Shown: positions 1 through 9,021 of the stretch, piece after piece
Numbering within the stretch: the first letter of the stretch is position 1
How the letters are laid out: each line of letters starts with the position of its first letter
Assembly: GCF_025961315.1 (NCBI RefSeq)
Contig: NZ_JAOQNK010000001.1
Span: forward strand, 434,001 to 498,000
Reading direction: 5' to 3'
Origin: Sphingobacterium kitahiroshimense
GTDB lineage: Bacteria; Bacteroidota; Bacteroidia; Sphingobacteriales; Sphingobacteriaceae
Length of the DNA: 64,000 bases
Translations under genes and position numbers: made by a program
The notes under the pieces: generated by a model
What the model was told of the DNA's origin: nothing
Database searches by the model: none
Seen by the model: only the letters and a program-made list of their open reading frames with translations

Positions 1-39
1 AAAAAAACCAAATAATAATTTTAAATTATTTCACATAAA

Positions 40-70
40 AAAAGCTTAGCACATCATATGCTAAGCTTTT
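40..70. terminator. Hairpin terminator after lgt
   Basis: An 11-bp perfect inverted repeat (AAAAGCTTAGC / GCTAAGCTTTT) with a 9-nt loop is flanked by A and T runs on both sides. It could terminate in either direction and lies just downstream of the minus-strand lgt gene. Confidence 0.8.
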
Positions 71-96
71 TTATATCAATCTTAAAGATCCTCTAA

Positions 97-921
97 TTAA
101 CGTTTTACTACTTTAGGCTTTCTAAACATAAAATAGAGTCCTCCTAATATAAAAGGAATACTTAGGAGCTGTCCCATATTCAAAGCCATTCCTTGTTCAA
201 ATGCTTCCTGGTCAATTTTGAAACTTTCGAGGTAAAGTCGAGCAGAAAAAAGTAAGACAAAAAAGAGTCCCATTAATGCACCAGGTTTTTGCAACTTTTT
301 ATTTTTGAATAAGTAAACAATAATAAAGAAGATGATGATATAGGCAATAGCTTCATAAAGTTGTCCTGGGTGACGAGGCACTTGATCTATAAGATCAAAA
401 ACAATGGCCCAGGGTTTGTCTGTAGGTGTGCCGATCATCTCCGAATTGAAAAAGTTACCCAAACGGATGAAGGCTCCTGCAATTGGCACAACCACTACAA
501 GGCGGTCTGCGAGCCAAAGAAAGTTTGTTTTCGTTTTTCTGCAGAATAAGTATAATGCGACCAATATACCAATTGCGCCACCATGACTCGCTAAACCTGC
601 AAATCCAGTCATTTGAAATTGACCATTTACAAATTTAAATGGTAATACCATTTCCCATAAGTGATCTTTATAATAATCAAATTCATAAAATAGACAATGT
701 CCTAATCTAGCGCCAATTAAAGTTCCTAGAAAGATATAAATACTCAATTGATCCAATAATTCTTGACTCTTATTTTCATTTCTGAATATTTTAAGCATGA
801 TCATATACGATACCGCAAATGCCGCTAACCAGCATAAAGCATAGTAACGAAGACCAAAAGTGCCAATTTTAAATATTTCAGGATCTAAATTCCAATGTAT
901 GACGCTGAATAAATTCTCCAT
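97..921 (-). CDS. lgt: Prolipoprotein diacylglyceryl transferase (Lgt)
   Basis: Inner-membrane enzyme that moves diacylglycerol from phosphatidylglycerol to the lipobox cysteine of prolipoproteins. The sequence shows the family hallmarks: the GLASHGGAIG stretch, the R-x-GNFFNSE motif and a RHPGQLYEA segment, within about seven hydrophobic segments. The frame is open to 1032, but the ATG at 921 (MENLFSVIHW) gives the usual family length (274 aa); the upstream 37 codons look like leader sequence. Several lipoproteins that this enzyme would modify are encoded in the window (both RND adaptors, the PQQ-type dehydrogenase). It is divergent from the M42 peptidase gene. Confidence 0.95.
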   Translation of the reverse strand: MENLFSVIHWNLDPEIFKIGTFGLRYYALCWLAAFAVSYMIMLKIFRNENKSQELLDQLSIYIFLGTLIGARLGHCLFYEFDYYKDHLWEMVLPFKFVNGQFQMTGFAGLASHGGAIGILVALYLFCRKTKTNFLWLADRLVVVVPIAGAFIRLGNFFNSEMIGTPTDKPWAIVFDLIDQVPRHPGQLYEAIAYIIIFFIIVYLFKNKKLQKPGALMGLFFVLLFSARLYLESFKIDQEAFEQGMALNMGQLLSIPFILGGLYFMFRKPKVVKR

Positions 922-1015
922 ATTGTCTATTAATTTTTTTACAAGCGTAAATATAATGTTTAAAATCATTTTCAGCTCATGATTGCATCGGAATAAAGCT
1001 AAAAAAGCAAGAAAA

Positions 1016-1032
1016 GTGCCCAATATGGGCAC
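1016..1032. other. Short perfect hairpin in the lgt / M42 divergent region
   Basis: GTGCCCA and TGGGCAC are separated by 3 nt. On the minus strand the hairpin is followed by a T-rich stretch, so it could be a weak terminator or attenuator in the lgt leader, or an operator. Function is unproven. Confidence 0.35.
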
Positions 1033-1053
1033 AGATGAAATAAATTCAATTTT

Positions 1054-1061
1054 TACTTTTG
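1054..1061 (+). promoter_or_regulatory. Bacteroidota -7 promoter element (TACTTTTG)
   Basis: This matches the Bacteroidota TAnnTTTG element about 50 nt before the M42 peptidase start. No clear TTTG -33 box was found at the expected distance. Confidence 0.5.
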
Positions 1062-1110
1062 TGGTTACTATAATTTTTCATAATTTGACATCGGAAATAA
1101 AATTAGGAGC

Positions 1111-2226
1111 ATGGCAGACAAGAAGAAGAAAGAAAATAAACATATTTCAATAGTAACAAAGGACTCGATTTCTTTTTTTGAAAAATATATTAATAATCCG
1201 TCACCAACTGGATTTGAATGGGAGGGACAGCGCTTATGGTTAGATTATTTAAAGCCATATGTGGACGAAACATTCACAGATAACTACGGTACTGCTGTAG
1301 GAGTTATCAACCCAGAAGCTGACTATAAAGTTGTTATAGAAGCACATGCTGATGAGATCTCCTGGTTCGTTAACTATATCACGAAGGACGGTTTAATTTA
1401 TGTGATTCGCAATGGTGGTTCCGACCACCAGATCGCACCATCTAAAAAAGTAAATATCCATACTGATAAAGGTATTGTAAAGGCGGTATTCGGTTGGCCA
1501 GCAATACATACACGTTCAGGAGAGAAAGAAGAAGCACCTACATTAAAAAATATCTTTTTAGATTGTGGTTGTATTTCCAAGGACGAAGTAGAAGCTTTGG
1601 GTATTCATGTAGGTTGTGTTATTACTTATGAAGATGAGTTCAGCATCCTCAACGATCGCTATTATGTAGGTCGTGCTATGGACAACCGTGCTGGTGGTTT
1701 TATGATAGCTGAAGTAGCGCGTTTACTCAAAGAAAATAAAAAGAAATTACCATTTGGTTTATATATCGTAAACTCTGTTCAAGAAGAAATCGGTCTACGT
1801 GGAGCTGAAATGATTGCACAGCGTATCAAACCAAATGTTGCGATCGTTACAGATGTGACACATGATACTCAGACTCCAATGATTAACAAGATTACACAGG
1901 GTGATTTATCATCTGGAGGAGGACCTGTATTATCTTATGCTCCGGCAGTTCAGATTAATTTAAACAAATTATTGGTTCAGGTAGCAGAAAAAAATGCAAT
2001 TCCTTTCCAACGTCAAGCATCATCACGTTCTACAGGTACCGATACCGATGCATTTGCATACAGTAATGGAGGTGTGCCATCTGCATTGATTTCATTACCT
2101 TTACGCTACATGCATACTACTGTAGAGATGGTGCACAAAGAAGATGTCGACAATGTCATCCGCCTGATCTATGAAACATTATTGAATATTGAAGCAGGAC
2201 AGGACTTTAGAACTTTTAGCAAATAA
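1111..2226 (+). CDS. M42 family metallopeptidase (aminopeptidase)
   Basis: Cytoplasmic dinuclear-metal aminopeptidase of the M42 family (FrvX / glutamyl or tetrahedral aminopeptidase type), expected to trim N-terminal residues from short peptides. Visible active-site elements are His79-x-Asp81 in the EAHADE motif, the bridging Asp191 in AMDNRAGG, the Glu225-Glu226 pair in VQEEIG (general base plus metal ligand), and a C-terminal histidine in the HTTVEMVH region. The length of 371 aa is slightly above the family norm because of a lysine-rich N-terminus. The start is an ATG preceded by an AGGAG-like stretch. The DUF3467 gene follows after 37 nt and is probably cotranscribed. Substrate specificity cannot be read from sequence. 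Confidence 0.9.
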   Translation: MADKKKKENKHISIVTKDSISFFEKYINNPSPTGFEWEGQRLWLDYLKPYVDETFTDNYGTAVGVINPEADYKVVIEAHADEISWFVNYITKDGLIYVIRNGGSDHQIAPSKKVNIHTDKGIVKAVFGWPAIHTRSGEKEEAPTLKNIFLDCGCISKDEVEALGIHVGCVITYEDEFSILNDRYYVGRAMDNRAGGFMIAEVARLLKENKKKLPFGLYIVNSVQEEIGLRGAEMIAQRIKPNVAIVTDVTHDTQTPMINKITQGDLSSGGGPVLSYAPAVQINLNKLLVQVAEKNAIPFQRQASSRSTGTDTDAFAYSNGGVPSALISLPLRYMHTTVEMVHKEDVDNVIRLIYETLLNIEAGQDFRTFSK

Positions 2227-2263
2227 TAAGAATAACATATATTAAATACTTATAATAAATTTT

Positions 2264-2593
2264 ATGGAAAATAATCAAAATCAAAACGAATTGAGTATCG
2301 AGTTGACAGAAGAAGTAGCAGAAGGAATCTACTCAAATCTAGCGATCATTACACATTCAAACACAGAGTTTGTGATTGACTTCGTACGTGTAATGCCAGG
2401 TGTGCCGAAAGCTAAAGTGAAATCTAGAATCGTTTTGACACCAGAACATGCTAAACGTTTGTTAGGTGCATTACAAGATAATGTTATTCGCTTTGACGCT
2501 ATTGCTGCTGGAAACCAAACTGCTGATGCAGAAGTAATCGGTGGTGATCCAACTGTTGCGTTCCCATTTGGTGGAACAACTGGTCAAGCGTAA
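2264..2593 (+). CDS. DUF3467 domain-containing protein
   Basis: Small acidic cytoplasmic protein (109 aa) matching DUF3467 by its central pattern: EFVIDFVRVMPG, then KSRIVLTPEHAKRLLGALQDN. The family is widespread in Bacteroidota and has no established function. It follows the M42 peptidase gene closely and ends before a strong terminator, so it is probably the last gene of that unit. Confidence 0.85.
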   Translation: MENNQNQNELSIELTEEVAEGIYSNLAIITHSNTEFVIDFVRVMPGVPKAKVKSRIVLTPEHAKRLLGALQDNVIRFDAIAAGNQTADAEVIGGDPTVAFPFGGTTGQA

Positions 2594-2630
2594 TTTTTCG
2601 CATTGTAAAATGCAATAAATAAGCTTCTAC

Positions 2631-2664
2631 AAAAGAGCTAAAGCCGTAGGTTTTAGCTCTTTTT
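2631..2664 (+). terminator. Rho-independent terminator after the DUF3467 gene
   Basis: A stem (AAAAGAGCTAAA with TTTAGCTCTTTT) and short loop are followed by a T run, 38 nt after the DUF3467 stop codon. Confidence 0.85.
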
Positions 2665-2735
2665 CTTTTATATCGCATGAACTGTGCTTTTAGGCTTGAA
2701 TTTTGTTTAAATTTAGATAACTAAAATTATATTAT

Positions 2736-4244
2736 ATGGATATTCAAGTCAGGAACTTGACGAAGAAAGATTATGTTGATTTGAGAAGGTCAATGACCGA
2801 AGCTTACCAAGGAGTAGGAGATGTCTGGACAAGAGAAAATATTGTCGATTTAATCGATATGTTTCCTGAAGGACAATTATGTGTAGAAATCGACGGTCAT
2901 GTTGTAGCTTGCGCACTTTCCATCATTTTAAACTCAAAAAAAAGTAATATATACGATAGTTATTATGAAATTATTGATGACGGAAAATTTTCAAAACATA
3001 CCAGCGATGGCGACACACTCTATGGTATAGAAGTCTTTGTACATCCAGATCATCGTGCATTAAGATTAGGAAGGCGCTTATATGATGCACGTAAAGAACT
3101 GTGTGAGCAGATGAATTTAAAATCTATCGTAGCAGGAGGAAGGATCCCCAATTATCACAATTATTCAGATAAAATGAGTCCAAGGACATATATTGAAAAA
3201 GTGAAACGTAAAGAAATTTTCGATCCAACGTTAACCTTTCAATTGTCCAATGATTTTCATGTCAAAAAGATATTGAAGCATTACCTTCCCGAAGATTCAG
3301 AATCGATGGAGTTTGCAACCCTATTGGAGTGGAATAATATCTATTACGAATCAGAAACACGTTCTATTTCTACCACCAAACAAACCATTCGATTAGGTTT
3401 AGTACAGTGGCAAATGCGTTTATTTGACAATATTGATGCTTTTTTTGATCAAATTGAATTTTTTGTTGATACCGTGAGCGATTATGGAACAGATTTTATT
3501 ATGTTTCCAGAATTTTTCAATTCACCGTTAATGAGTCCGTATAATGAATTGCCTGAAAGGTTGGCAATGGAAAAACTAGCAGAGAAGACATCAGAAATTA
3601 TTGATAAAATCCAACAATTTGCTGTTTCCTATAATGTCAATATCATTGCTGGCTCCATGCCCATTATGGAAAACAAGAAACTATATAATATATCTTACCT
3701 CTGTCACCGTAACGGTAAACTGGATTCATTTAAAAAGATTCACATTACTCCCAATGAAAGTAAATATTATGGAATGACCGGAGGTAATGAAGTGAAAGTA
3801 TTTGATACAGATTGCGGGAAAGTAGGTTTGCTGATTTGTTATGATGTTGAGTTTCCAGAATTGAGCCGTATTCTAGCCGATCAAGGAATGCAGATCTTAT
3901 TTGTACCCTTTATGACAGACACACAGAATGGCTACATCCGTGTTAGAACATGTGCACAGGCTCGCGCAATTGAGAATGAATGTTATGTGGCTATTGCCGG
4001 ATCTGTAGGAAATTTACCTCGGGTCAATAATATGGATATCCAATATTCACAATCGGCCGTATTTACACCTTCGGATTTTGCCTTTCCAAATAATGCGATA
4101 AAAGCAGAGGCTACGCCAAACACCGAGATGGTGCTAATTGCAGATGTCGATTTATATGCACTTCGTGACCTGCATGAATATGGAACCGTCAAGGTGATGA
4201 AGGATCGACGAAAGGATCTTTATGAAGTAAAATTGTTAAAATAA
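2736..4244 (+). CDS. Fused GNAT acetyltransferase / carbon-nitrogen hydrolase
   Basis: Two-domain protein of 502 aa. Residues 1 to about 165 form a GNAT N-acetyltransferase; the HPDHRALRLGRRLYD stretch is the acetyl-CoA-binding region. Residues about 215-500 form a nitrilase-superfamily hydrolase with the catalytic triad visible: Glu in FPEFF, Lys in KKIHITPNE and Cys in LLICYDVEFPE. The architecture is recurrent in Bacteroidota and Proteobacteria, usually annotated as a bifunctional protein. The substrate is unknown; acylation paired with amide hydrolysis is plausible but inferred. The gene is monocistronic, between two strong terminators. Confidence 0.9.
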   Translation: MDIQVRNLTKKDYVDLRRSMTEAYQGVGDVWTRENIVDLIDMFPEGQLCVEIDGHVVACALSIILNSKKSNIYDSYYEIIDDGKFSKHTSDGDTLYGIEVFVHPDHRALRLGRRLYDARKELCEQMNLKSIVAGGRIPNYHNYSDKMSPRTYIEKVKRKEIFDPTLTFQLSNDFHVKKILKHYLPEDSESMEFATLLEWNNIYYESETRSISTTKQTIRLGLVQWQMRLFDNIDAFFDQIEFFVDTVSDYGTDFIMFPEFFNSPLMSPYNELPERLAMEKLAEKTSEIIDKIQQFAVSYNVNIIAGSMPIMENKKLYNISYLCHRNGKLDSFKKIHITPNESKYYGMTGGNEVKVFDTDCGKVGLLICYDVEFPELSRILADQGMQILFVPFMTDTQNGYIRVRTCAQARAIENECYVAIAGSVGNLPRVNNMDIQYSQSAVFTPSDFAFPNNAIKAEATPNTEMVLIADVDLYALRDLHEYGTVKVMKDRRKDLYEVKLLK

Positions 4245-4295
4245 CGATATTAAAAAAGGGATTTAATGAATTAAATCCCTTTTTTAATATCGTTA
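4242..4295. terminator. Bidirectional terminator, 26-bp perfect inverted repeat
   Basis: The arms 4242-4267 and 4270-4295 are exact reverse complements with a 2-nt centre. A and T runs inside the arms provide U-tracts for both strands. It separates convergent genes and overlaps the last 3 nt of the upstream CDS. Confidence 0.9.
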
Positions 4296-4305
4296 ACCTT
4301 GAATG

Positions 4306-4755
4306 TTATTTTTGCAATTTAACATTTACGGCATTCATACCTTTCAATCCTTTTTCAGTTTCAAAAGTTACTTTGTCGTTTTCTTTAACAGCATCAATCA
4401 GACCATTAACGTGGAAAAATATTTTATCCTGAGTCTTGAGATCACGAATGAAACCAAAACCTTTGTCTGTATTGTAAAAATTCACAATACCAGATTTGAT
4501 TAAATCCTCAGGGTTTGCTTCATATTTAGCAGTTGATATCGCGATATCTTCTACGTTAATTTTTGTTTTTTTTGTTGGATCAGGAGGAGTAGAAGTTATA
4601 TTTCCATATTCATCGACATAAACAAACATTTCTTCTAAACTTTTACCTTTATCGGTATTGTTTTTTCGTTCTTCTTTCTTTTGTTCCTTATCTTGTTTCT
4701 TTTTTAACTTTTTCTTCTCTTTTTCTTTTTTGCTAAAACTTTCTGAACTACTCAT
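4306..4755 (-). CDS. Cold-shock domain protein with charged N-terminal extension
   Basis: 149 aa. Residues about 85-149 form a cold-shock (OB-fold) domain: SGIVNFYNTDKGFGFI carries the RNP1-like aromatics and DKIFFHVNGL the RNP2-like aromatics. The first 40 residues are very rich in lysine and glutamate (a likely disordered, nucleic-acid-contacting tail). This extended form is common in Bacteroidota and differs from the roughly 65-aa CspA type. It is expected to bind single-stranded RNA or DNA in the cytoplasm. A 214-nt leader region with no other gene lies upstream, where a cold-responsive 5' UTR might sit, but none was identified. Confidence 0.88.
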   Translation of the reverse strand: MSSSESFSKKEKEKKKLKKKQDKEQKKEERKNNTDKGKSLEEMFVYVDEYGNITSTPPDPTKKTKINVEDIAISTAKYEANPEDLIKSGIVNFYNTDKGFGFIRDLKTQDKIFFHVNGLIDAVKENDKVTFETEKGLKGMNAVNVKLQK

Positions 4756-4969
4756 TTATTTATTTAAAATTAATATTAAACCATATTAAACTACTCAATT
4801 TATAGCAGTTTAAGTAAACAAAAGTCAGCGCATTAAATAAATTCAAAGGTGAAAGCCATATCTCGAATTAAGATAAAATTGATATGTTTTAAAACGTAAG
4901 GACTCTGCTTAATGACACAAATATACTAAAAAATAGTGAATATTATATATTATTCATAAAAATTACAAT

Positions 4970-5536
4970 TTAATTTAGACTAGGAGACTGCGGAAAATTA
5001 ACCACATGAGCATACTTGGGTCCCAGACTCATAACAGATTGTTTCCAAAGTAGTTCTGTATCTTTTTCAAACACCAATCCCGTTGAAAACTTGTTCTGTA
5101 CAGCCCAGCTATTTTCCTTAATTTCTTTATCTAACTGCTCTGGTTGCCAGCCCGAATACCCTAAGAAAAACTTGACTTCATCTTCTTTTATCTTATGATC
5201 ATTAATAAGTGAAAATAGCAATTCTGGATCTCCGCCGAAATAGATATTTTCACGAATTTCGTCACCACTTAACAATAAGTCAAATCTTGAGTGGATAAAG
5301 AATACCTCATTTTGTGCTACAGGTCCACCAATATGTAGTGGAAATGTGCAATTCGCTATTTTTTGAACCAAATCACCGATACAGCCAACAACCTTATGAT
5401 TTAGAATAAATCCTAAAGTACCTTCTTTTTCATTATGATTACACAATAAAATCACAGATCTTTCGAAGTGCGGGTCGAGCATAAAAGGTTCAGATATTAA
5501 TAAACAGCCAGCCTTTGGGTCAAGTTCGTTAAACAT
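4970..5536 (-). CDS. YqgE/AlgH family protein
   Basis: 188 aa matching the YqgE/AlgH (DUF179) family: PKAGCLLISEPFMLDPHFERSV near the start, then LGFILNHKV, HIGGPVAQNEVFFIHS and FLGYSGWQPEQLDKEI. The family is ubiquitous and poorly understood; AlgH has been linked to alginate regulation in Pseudomonas, but no such role can be inferred here. The gene is divergent from pdxH and appears monocistronic. Confidence 0.92.
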   Translation of the reverse strand: MFNELDPKAGCLLISEPFMLDPHFERSVILLCNHNEKEGTLGFILNHKVVGCIGDLVQKIANCTFPLHIGGPVAQNEVFFIHSRFDLLLSGDEIRENIYFGGDPELLFSLINDHKIKEDEVKFFLGYSGWQPEQLDKEIKENSWAVQNKFSTGLVFEKDTELLWKQSVMSLGPKYAHVVNFPQSPSLN

Positions 5537-5635
5537 TGCGATACATATTAGACTTATTATACAATAAAATTAATGCCAAAGTCATTTTGCAGATTAATTT
5601 ATACTAGATTAGTCGATAAAAATAAGTGAATTTAG

Positions 5636-5643
5636 TATGTTTG
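5636..5643 (+). promoter_or_regulatory. Bacteroidota -7 promoter element upstream of pdxH
   Basis: TATGTTTG fits TAnnTTTG and lies 23 nt before the pdxH start codon. No good -33 TTTG was seen. It would drive pdxH-nuoC-nuoD. Confidence 0.5.
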
Positions 5644-5665
5644 TGACATACAAAAAATCAAAGTC

Positions 5666-6319
5666 ATGGCAATCGAACATAAAGATATTGCCGCTATTCG
5701 ACAAGATTATGCATTAGGTAATCTGTGTGAAAGCGAAGTAAGCAATGATCCTTTAGTGCAATTTGAAAGATGGTTTAACGAAGCTGTTCATAGTGAGGTT
5801 CTTGAACCCAATGCAATGGTCTTATCAACCGTAGGAGAGTTTTCCCTACCTTCTTCCAGAATTGTTTTGCTTAAAGATCTTAAAGAGAACGGTTTTAGTT
5901 TTTTTACAAATTTTAATAGCCGTAAAGGAACAGAAATGGATGCTAATCCTCATGTTGCCGTACTATTTTTCTGGCCAGAATTGCAACGTCAGGTACGTAT
6001 TGAGGGATTGATAGAAAAATTACCAGTAGAAGACTCTGATGAATATTTTCAGTCAAGACCAAAAGGAAGCCGTATTGGCGCTATTGCTTCACCTCAAAGT
6101 GATACCATTCCAAACCGTACTTTTTTAGAAGAAAGAGTGGCAGGTCTAACAGAAGAATTTAAAGACCAGGAGCAAGTACCTCGTCCCGAATTTTGGGGAG
6201 GATACTTAATTAAACCACTATATATGGAGTTCTGGCAAGGGCGTTCAAGCCGCCTGCATGATCGGATTGCTTTTCAGAAAGTTTCAGATTCATGGAAAAT
6301 AACCCGTTTAGCACCATAG
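5666..6319 (+). CDS. pdxH: Pyridoxamine 5'-phosphate oxidase (PdxH)
   Basis: FMN-dependent cytoplasmic enzyme that oxidises pyridoxine or pyridoxamine 5'-phosphate to pyridoxal phosphate. The 217-aa length is typical. Family blocks are visible: SSRIVLLKD, FFTNFNSRKG, VAVLFFWPEL-RQVRIEG, SRPKGSRIGA and the C-terminal WQGRSSRLHDR and ITRLAP ending. It is followed after only 3 nt by nuoC, so vitamin B6 salvage and two complex I subunits share a transcript. Confidence 0.95.
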   Translation: MAIEHKDIAAIRQDYALGNLCESEVSNDPLVQFERWFNEAVHSEVLEPNAMVLSTVGEFSLPSSRIVLLKDLKENGFSFFTNFNSRKGTEMDANPHVAVLFFWPELQRQVRIEGLIEKLPVEDSDEYFQSRPKGSRIGAIASPQSDTIPNRTFLEERVAGLTEEFKDQEQVPRPEFWGGYLIKPLYMEFWQGRSSRLHDRIAFQKVSDSWKITRLAP

Positions 6320-6322
6320 TAT

Positions 6323-6814
6323 ATGAATATACACGAAATTTCAAAATCAATAACTGCGCAGTTCGGGGAAGAGGCTATCGAAAAAATTGAGGAATCGGGT
6401 TTGCAGTCTGCTTTATTTGTTAATAAAGCATTTTTAGAACAAATCTGTTATTACCTGAGGGATCAAGAAGGCTTCTATTTTGATTTTTTAAATAATATTG
6501 CGGCAGTTGATTTAGGTGATGCTGGATTTTTGGTAACTTATCATATGACCTCTATACCATACCAACACACTTTGGTGTTAAAAGTTGCCGTTGCAAATGA
6601 TCGTGATTTACAGCAATTACCCGAAGTACCATCATTAGCGGCAGTGTGGAAAACTGCAGATTGGCATGAAAGGGAAGCTTTTGATCTCATGGGCATATTT
6701 TTCACGAATCATCCTGATCTTAGACGTATTCTACTCCCTGATGACTGGGAAGGATACCCCTTAAGAAAGGATTATCAAGACCCTGAAAGTTATCATGGCA
6801 TAGCAATTAAATAA
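6323..6814 (+). CDS. nuoC: NADH-quinone oxidoreductase subunit C (NuoC)
   Basis: 163 aa, the 30-kDa subunit of the peripheral arm of complex I. The signature region [36 protein letters not shown] is present. It starts 3 nt after pdxH and is followed by nuoD after 24 nt. nuoA and nuoB, which normally precede nuoC, are not here; pdxH occupies that place. Confidence 0.94.
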   Translation: [163 protein letters not shown]

Positions 6815-6838
6815 AATAAGAACTGGATAACCAAAAAT

Positions 6839-8035
6839 ATGTCGCATACGAAGTATACTGCAGCTTTAGAAAAATACCAACAACATTTAGATAGCATTGG
6901 CTCTCAAGAAATGATTATTAATATGGGCCCGCAACATCCATCTACCCATGGCGTGCTTCGGCTTCAATTGATTACAGATGGAGAGCTTGTAAAAGAAGTC
7001 ATTCCACATTTAGGCTATTTGCATCGCTGTTTTGATAAACATGCGGAATCAATGAATTATGGTAAAAGTATTCCATTTACAGATCGTCTGGACTATTTAT
7101 CATCGATGAATAATAGCCATGCATTTGTAATGGGGGTAGAGCGCATGCTCGGTATCGACGATAAAATACCAAAAAGAGTTGAATATATACGTGTACTGGT
7201 CTGCGAATTAAATAGAATAGCATCGCACTTAATTGGTATCGGTACCTATGGAATTGATATAGGTGCATTTACGCCGTTTATGTGGTGTTTTAGAGATCGG
7301 GAGCATATTATGAATATGCTTGAATGGGTATCCGGTTCACGCATGCTCTATAATTACATTTGGGTTGGAGGCTTATTTTACGATTTACCAGTAGGTTTTG
7401 AAGAAAGGTGTGCTGAATTTGTAACTTATTTTAAACCAAAATTGGTCGAACTCGATGAACTGTTGACCGAGAACCAGATTTTCATATCCCGAACAGCAAA
7501 TATTGGTGTGTTGCCTGCAGATGTCGCGATCAATTATGGTGTTTCTGGTCCGATGTTAAGAGCTTCAGGAATCAAATGGGATCTGAGAAGAATTGACGGT
7601 TATTCTGTTTATCCAGAAATTGATTTCGAAATCCCTGTTGGAAAAGGAGAGATGGGAGCGCTCGGAGATTGCTGGGACCGATACAAAATCCGGGTCGATG
7701 AAGTAAAAGAATCTGTTAAGATTATCGAACAATGTTTGGAAAGACTATTAAAAGAATTTCCGCGTACAGATACATTTGACCCAAGAGCACTTGTACCTAA
7801 AAAGGTGAATTTAAAAGCACAGGACTATTATGTAAGAGCAGAAAATCCGAAAGGTGAATTAGGATTTTACTTTGTAACACAAGAAAAGACAGACATTCCT
7901 AAGCGTGTGAAAGCAAGAGGTCCGAGTTTTAACAATCTTTCCGTTTTACCTGAATTAGGAAAAGGAACCTTAATTGCGGATTTGATCGCTATATTGGGTT
8001 CTATGGACATCGTATTAGGTGAAGTCGATCGCTAA
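6839..8035 (+). CDS. nuoD: NADH-quinone oxidoreductase subunit D (NuoD)
   Basis: 398 aa, the 49-kDa complex I subunit that helps form the quinone-binding cavity. The [13 protein letters not shown] motif near residue 35 carries the quinone-site histidine, and the DYLSSM motif carries the conserved tyrosine. The C-terminal DIVLGEVDR is standard. The protein looks intact, so this is not a decaying fragment. No nuoE or nuoF follows; the next 239 nt are non-coding and the next gene is a glycosyltransferase. Confidence 0.95.
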   Translation: MSHTKYTAALEKYQQHLDSIGSQEMIINMGPQHPSTHGVLRLQLITDGELVKEVIPHLGYLHRCFDKHAESMNYGKSIPFTDRLDYLSSMNNSHAFVMGVERMLGIDDKIPKRVEYIRVLVCELNRIASHLIGIGTYGIDIGAFTPFMWCFRDREHIMNMLEWVSGSRMLYNYIWVGGLFYDLPVGFEERCAEFVTYFKPKLVELDELLTENQIFISRTANIGVLPADVAINYGVSGPMLRASGIKWDLRRIDGYSVYPEIDFEIPVGKGEMGALGDCWDRYKIRVDEVKESVKIIEQCLERLLKEFPRTDTFDPRALVPKKVNLKAQDYYVRAENPKGELGFYFVTQEKTDIPKRVKARGPSFNNLSVLPELGKGTLIADLIAILGSMDIVLGEVDR

Positions 8036-8087
8036 TCGCTGTATTTGTAATTTTTGTGTTATCAAGACGCATCAACCCGCAAATTAG

Positions 8088-8118
8088 TTTGGTTTACCAT
8101 TCCTTTATCCTATATTTG
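8088..8118 (+). promoter_or_regulatory. Near-consensus Bacteroidota promoter (TTTG-N19-TATATTTG)
   Basis: A -33 TTTG at 8088-8091 is followed 19 nt later by TATATTTG at 8111-8118, the expected spacing for the Bacteroidota primary sigma factor. Only about 35-60 nt separate the predicted start site from a hairpin terminator, so its transcript would be very short unless readthrough reaches the glycosyltransferase gene. Confidence 0.6.
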
Positions 8119-8151
8119 TAGTCTCATAATTTAAGTTTATAATTGGTTAAT

Positions 8152-8185
8152 AAAAGTCTGCTATTGCAAAATAGTGGACTTTTTT
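8152..8185 (+). terminator. Hairpin terminator with GCAA tetraloop
   Basis: A 14-bp stem (two G-U wobbles, otherwise perfect) with a GCAA loop is followed by a T tract. It may end nuoD readthrough, or end the short transcript from the promoter at 8088-8118. Confidence 0.75.
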
Positions 8186-8274
8186 ATTTTGCAGAACACC
8201 TCATTATACCAATTAAACGAACGTCAAAATCCCAATAAAATTAGTAACTTTACCACACACAAAATGTTTTTAAA

Positions 8275-9000
8275 GTGGCCGATAGTTTAGTTATCATACC
8301 TACATATAACGAGAAAGAGAATATTGAAAAAATAATTCGCAAAGTATGCTCACTCTCAGTACCTTTTCATATTTTAATCGTTGATGATGGTTCTCCAGAT
8401 GGGACTGCACAAATCGTAAAATCGCTTGAAGCGGAATTCAGAGGACGTTTGTTCATTGAGGAACGCAAAGGGAAATTAGGACTTGGCACTGCTTATATCC
8501 ATGGTTTTAAATGGGCATTAGCACGAGAATATGAGTTTATTTTTGAAATGGACGCAGATTTTAGCCATAATCCTGAAGATCTAATTCGTTTAAGACAAAG
8601 TTGCTTAGATGGTGCAGATATGAGTATCGGATCTCGTTATATCAAAGGGGTCAATGTCGTTAATTGGCCGATGAATAGGGTTTTGATGTCCTATTTCGCA
8701 TCTGTTTATGTACGGTTTATCACCGGAATCAATATCCAAGATGCTACAGCCGGTTTTGTGTGTTTTAGACGGAAAGTTCTTGAGCGTATACCGCTTGATA
8801 AAATTCGATTTGTGGGCTATGCCTTTCAGATAGAAATGAAATTTACGGCGATACAATATAAGTTTAATGTGGTCGAAGTACCGATTATTTTTACAGACCG
8901 GACAGAAGGTACTTCAAAAATGAGTACCAGTATTTTTAAAGAAGCTTTTTTTGGTGTTATTCAACTAAAGATTTCAAGTTGGACGAGAAAGTATAATTAA
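8275..9000 (+). CDS. Family 2 glycosyltransferase, polyprenyl-phosphate sugar synthase type
   Basis: 241 aa starting at a GTG codon (ADSLVIIPTYNEKENIE). It shows the GT-A fold blocks of DPM1-like enzymes: PTYNEKENI, VDDGSPDGT, EMDADFSHNPED (DxD-type metal site) and a C-terminal region with RTEGTSKMS. There are no C-terminal membrane helices, as in the soluble dolichol-phosphate mannose synthase class. It is expected to transfer a sugar from a nucleotide donor to polyprenyl phosphate at the inner membrane. A TAACTTTA sequence at 8245-8252 may be a weak -7 element. ruvB follows after 21 nt. Confidence 0.88.
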   Translation: MADSLVIIPTYNEKENIEKIIRKVCSLSVPFHILIVDDGSPDGTAQIVKSLEAEFRGRLFIEERKGKLGLGTAYIHGFKWALAREYEFIFEMDADFSHNPEDLIRLRQSCLDGADMSIGSRYIKGVNVVNWPMNRVLMSYFASVYVRFITGINIQDATAGFVCFRRKVLERIPLDKIRFVGYAFQIEMKFTAIQYKFNVVEVPIIFTDRTEGTSKMSTSIFKEAFFGVIQLKISSWTRKYN

Positions 9001-9021
9001 ATTGAAGAAAGGAAAGCGTAA

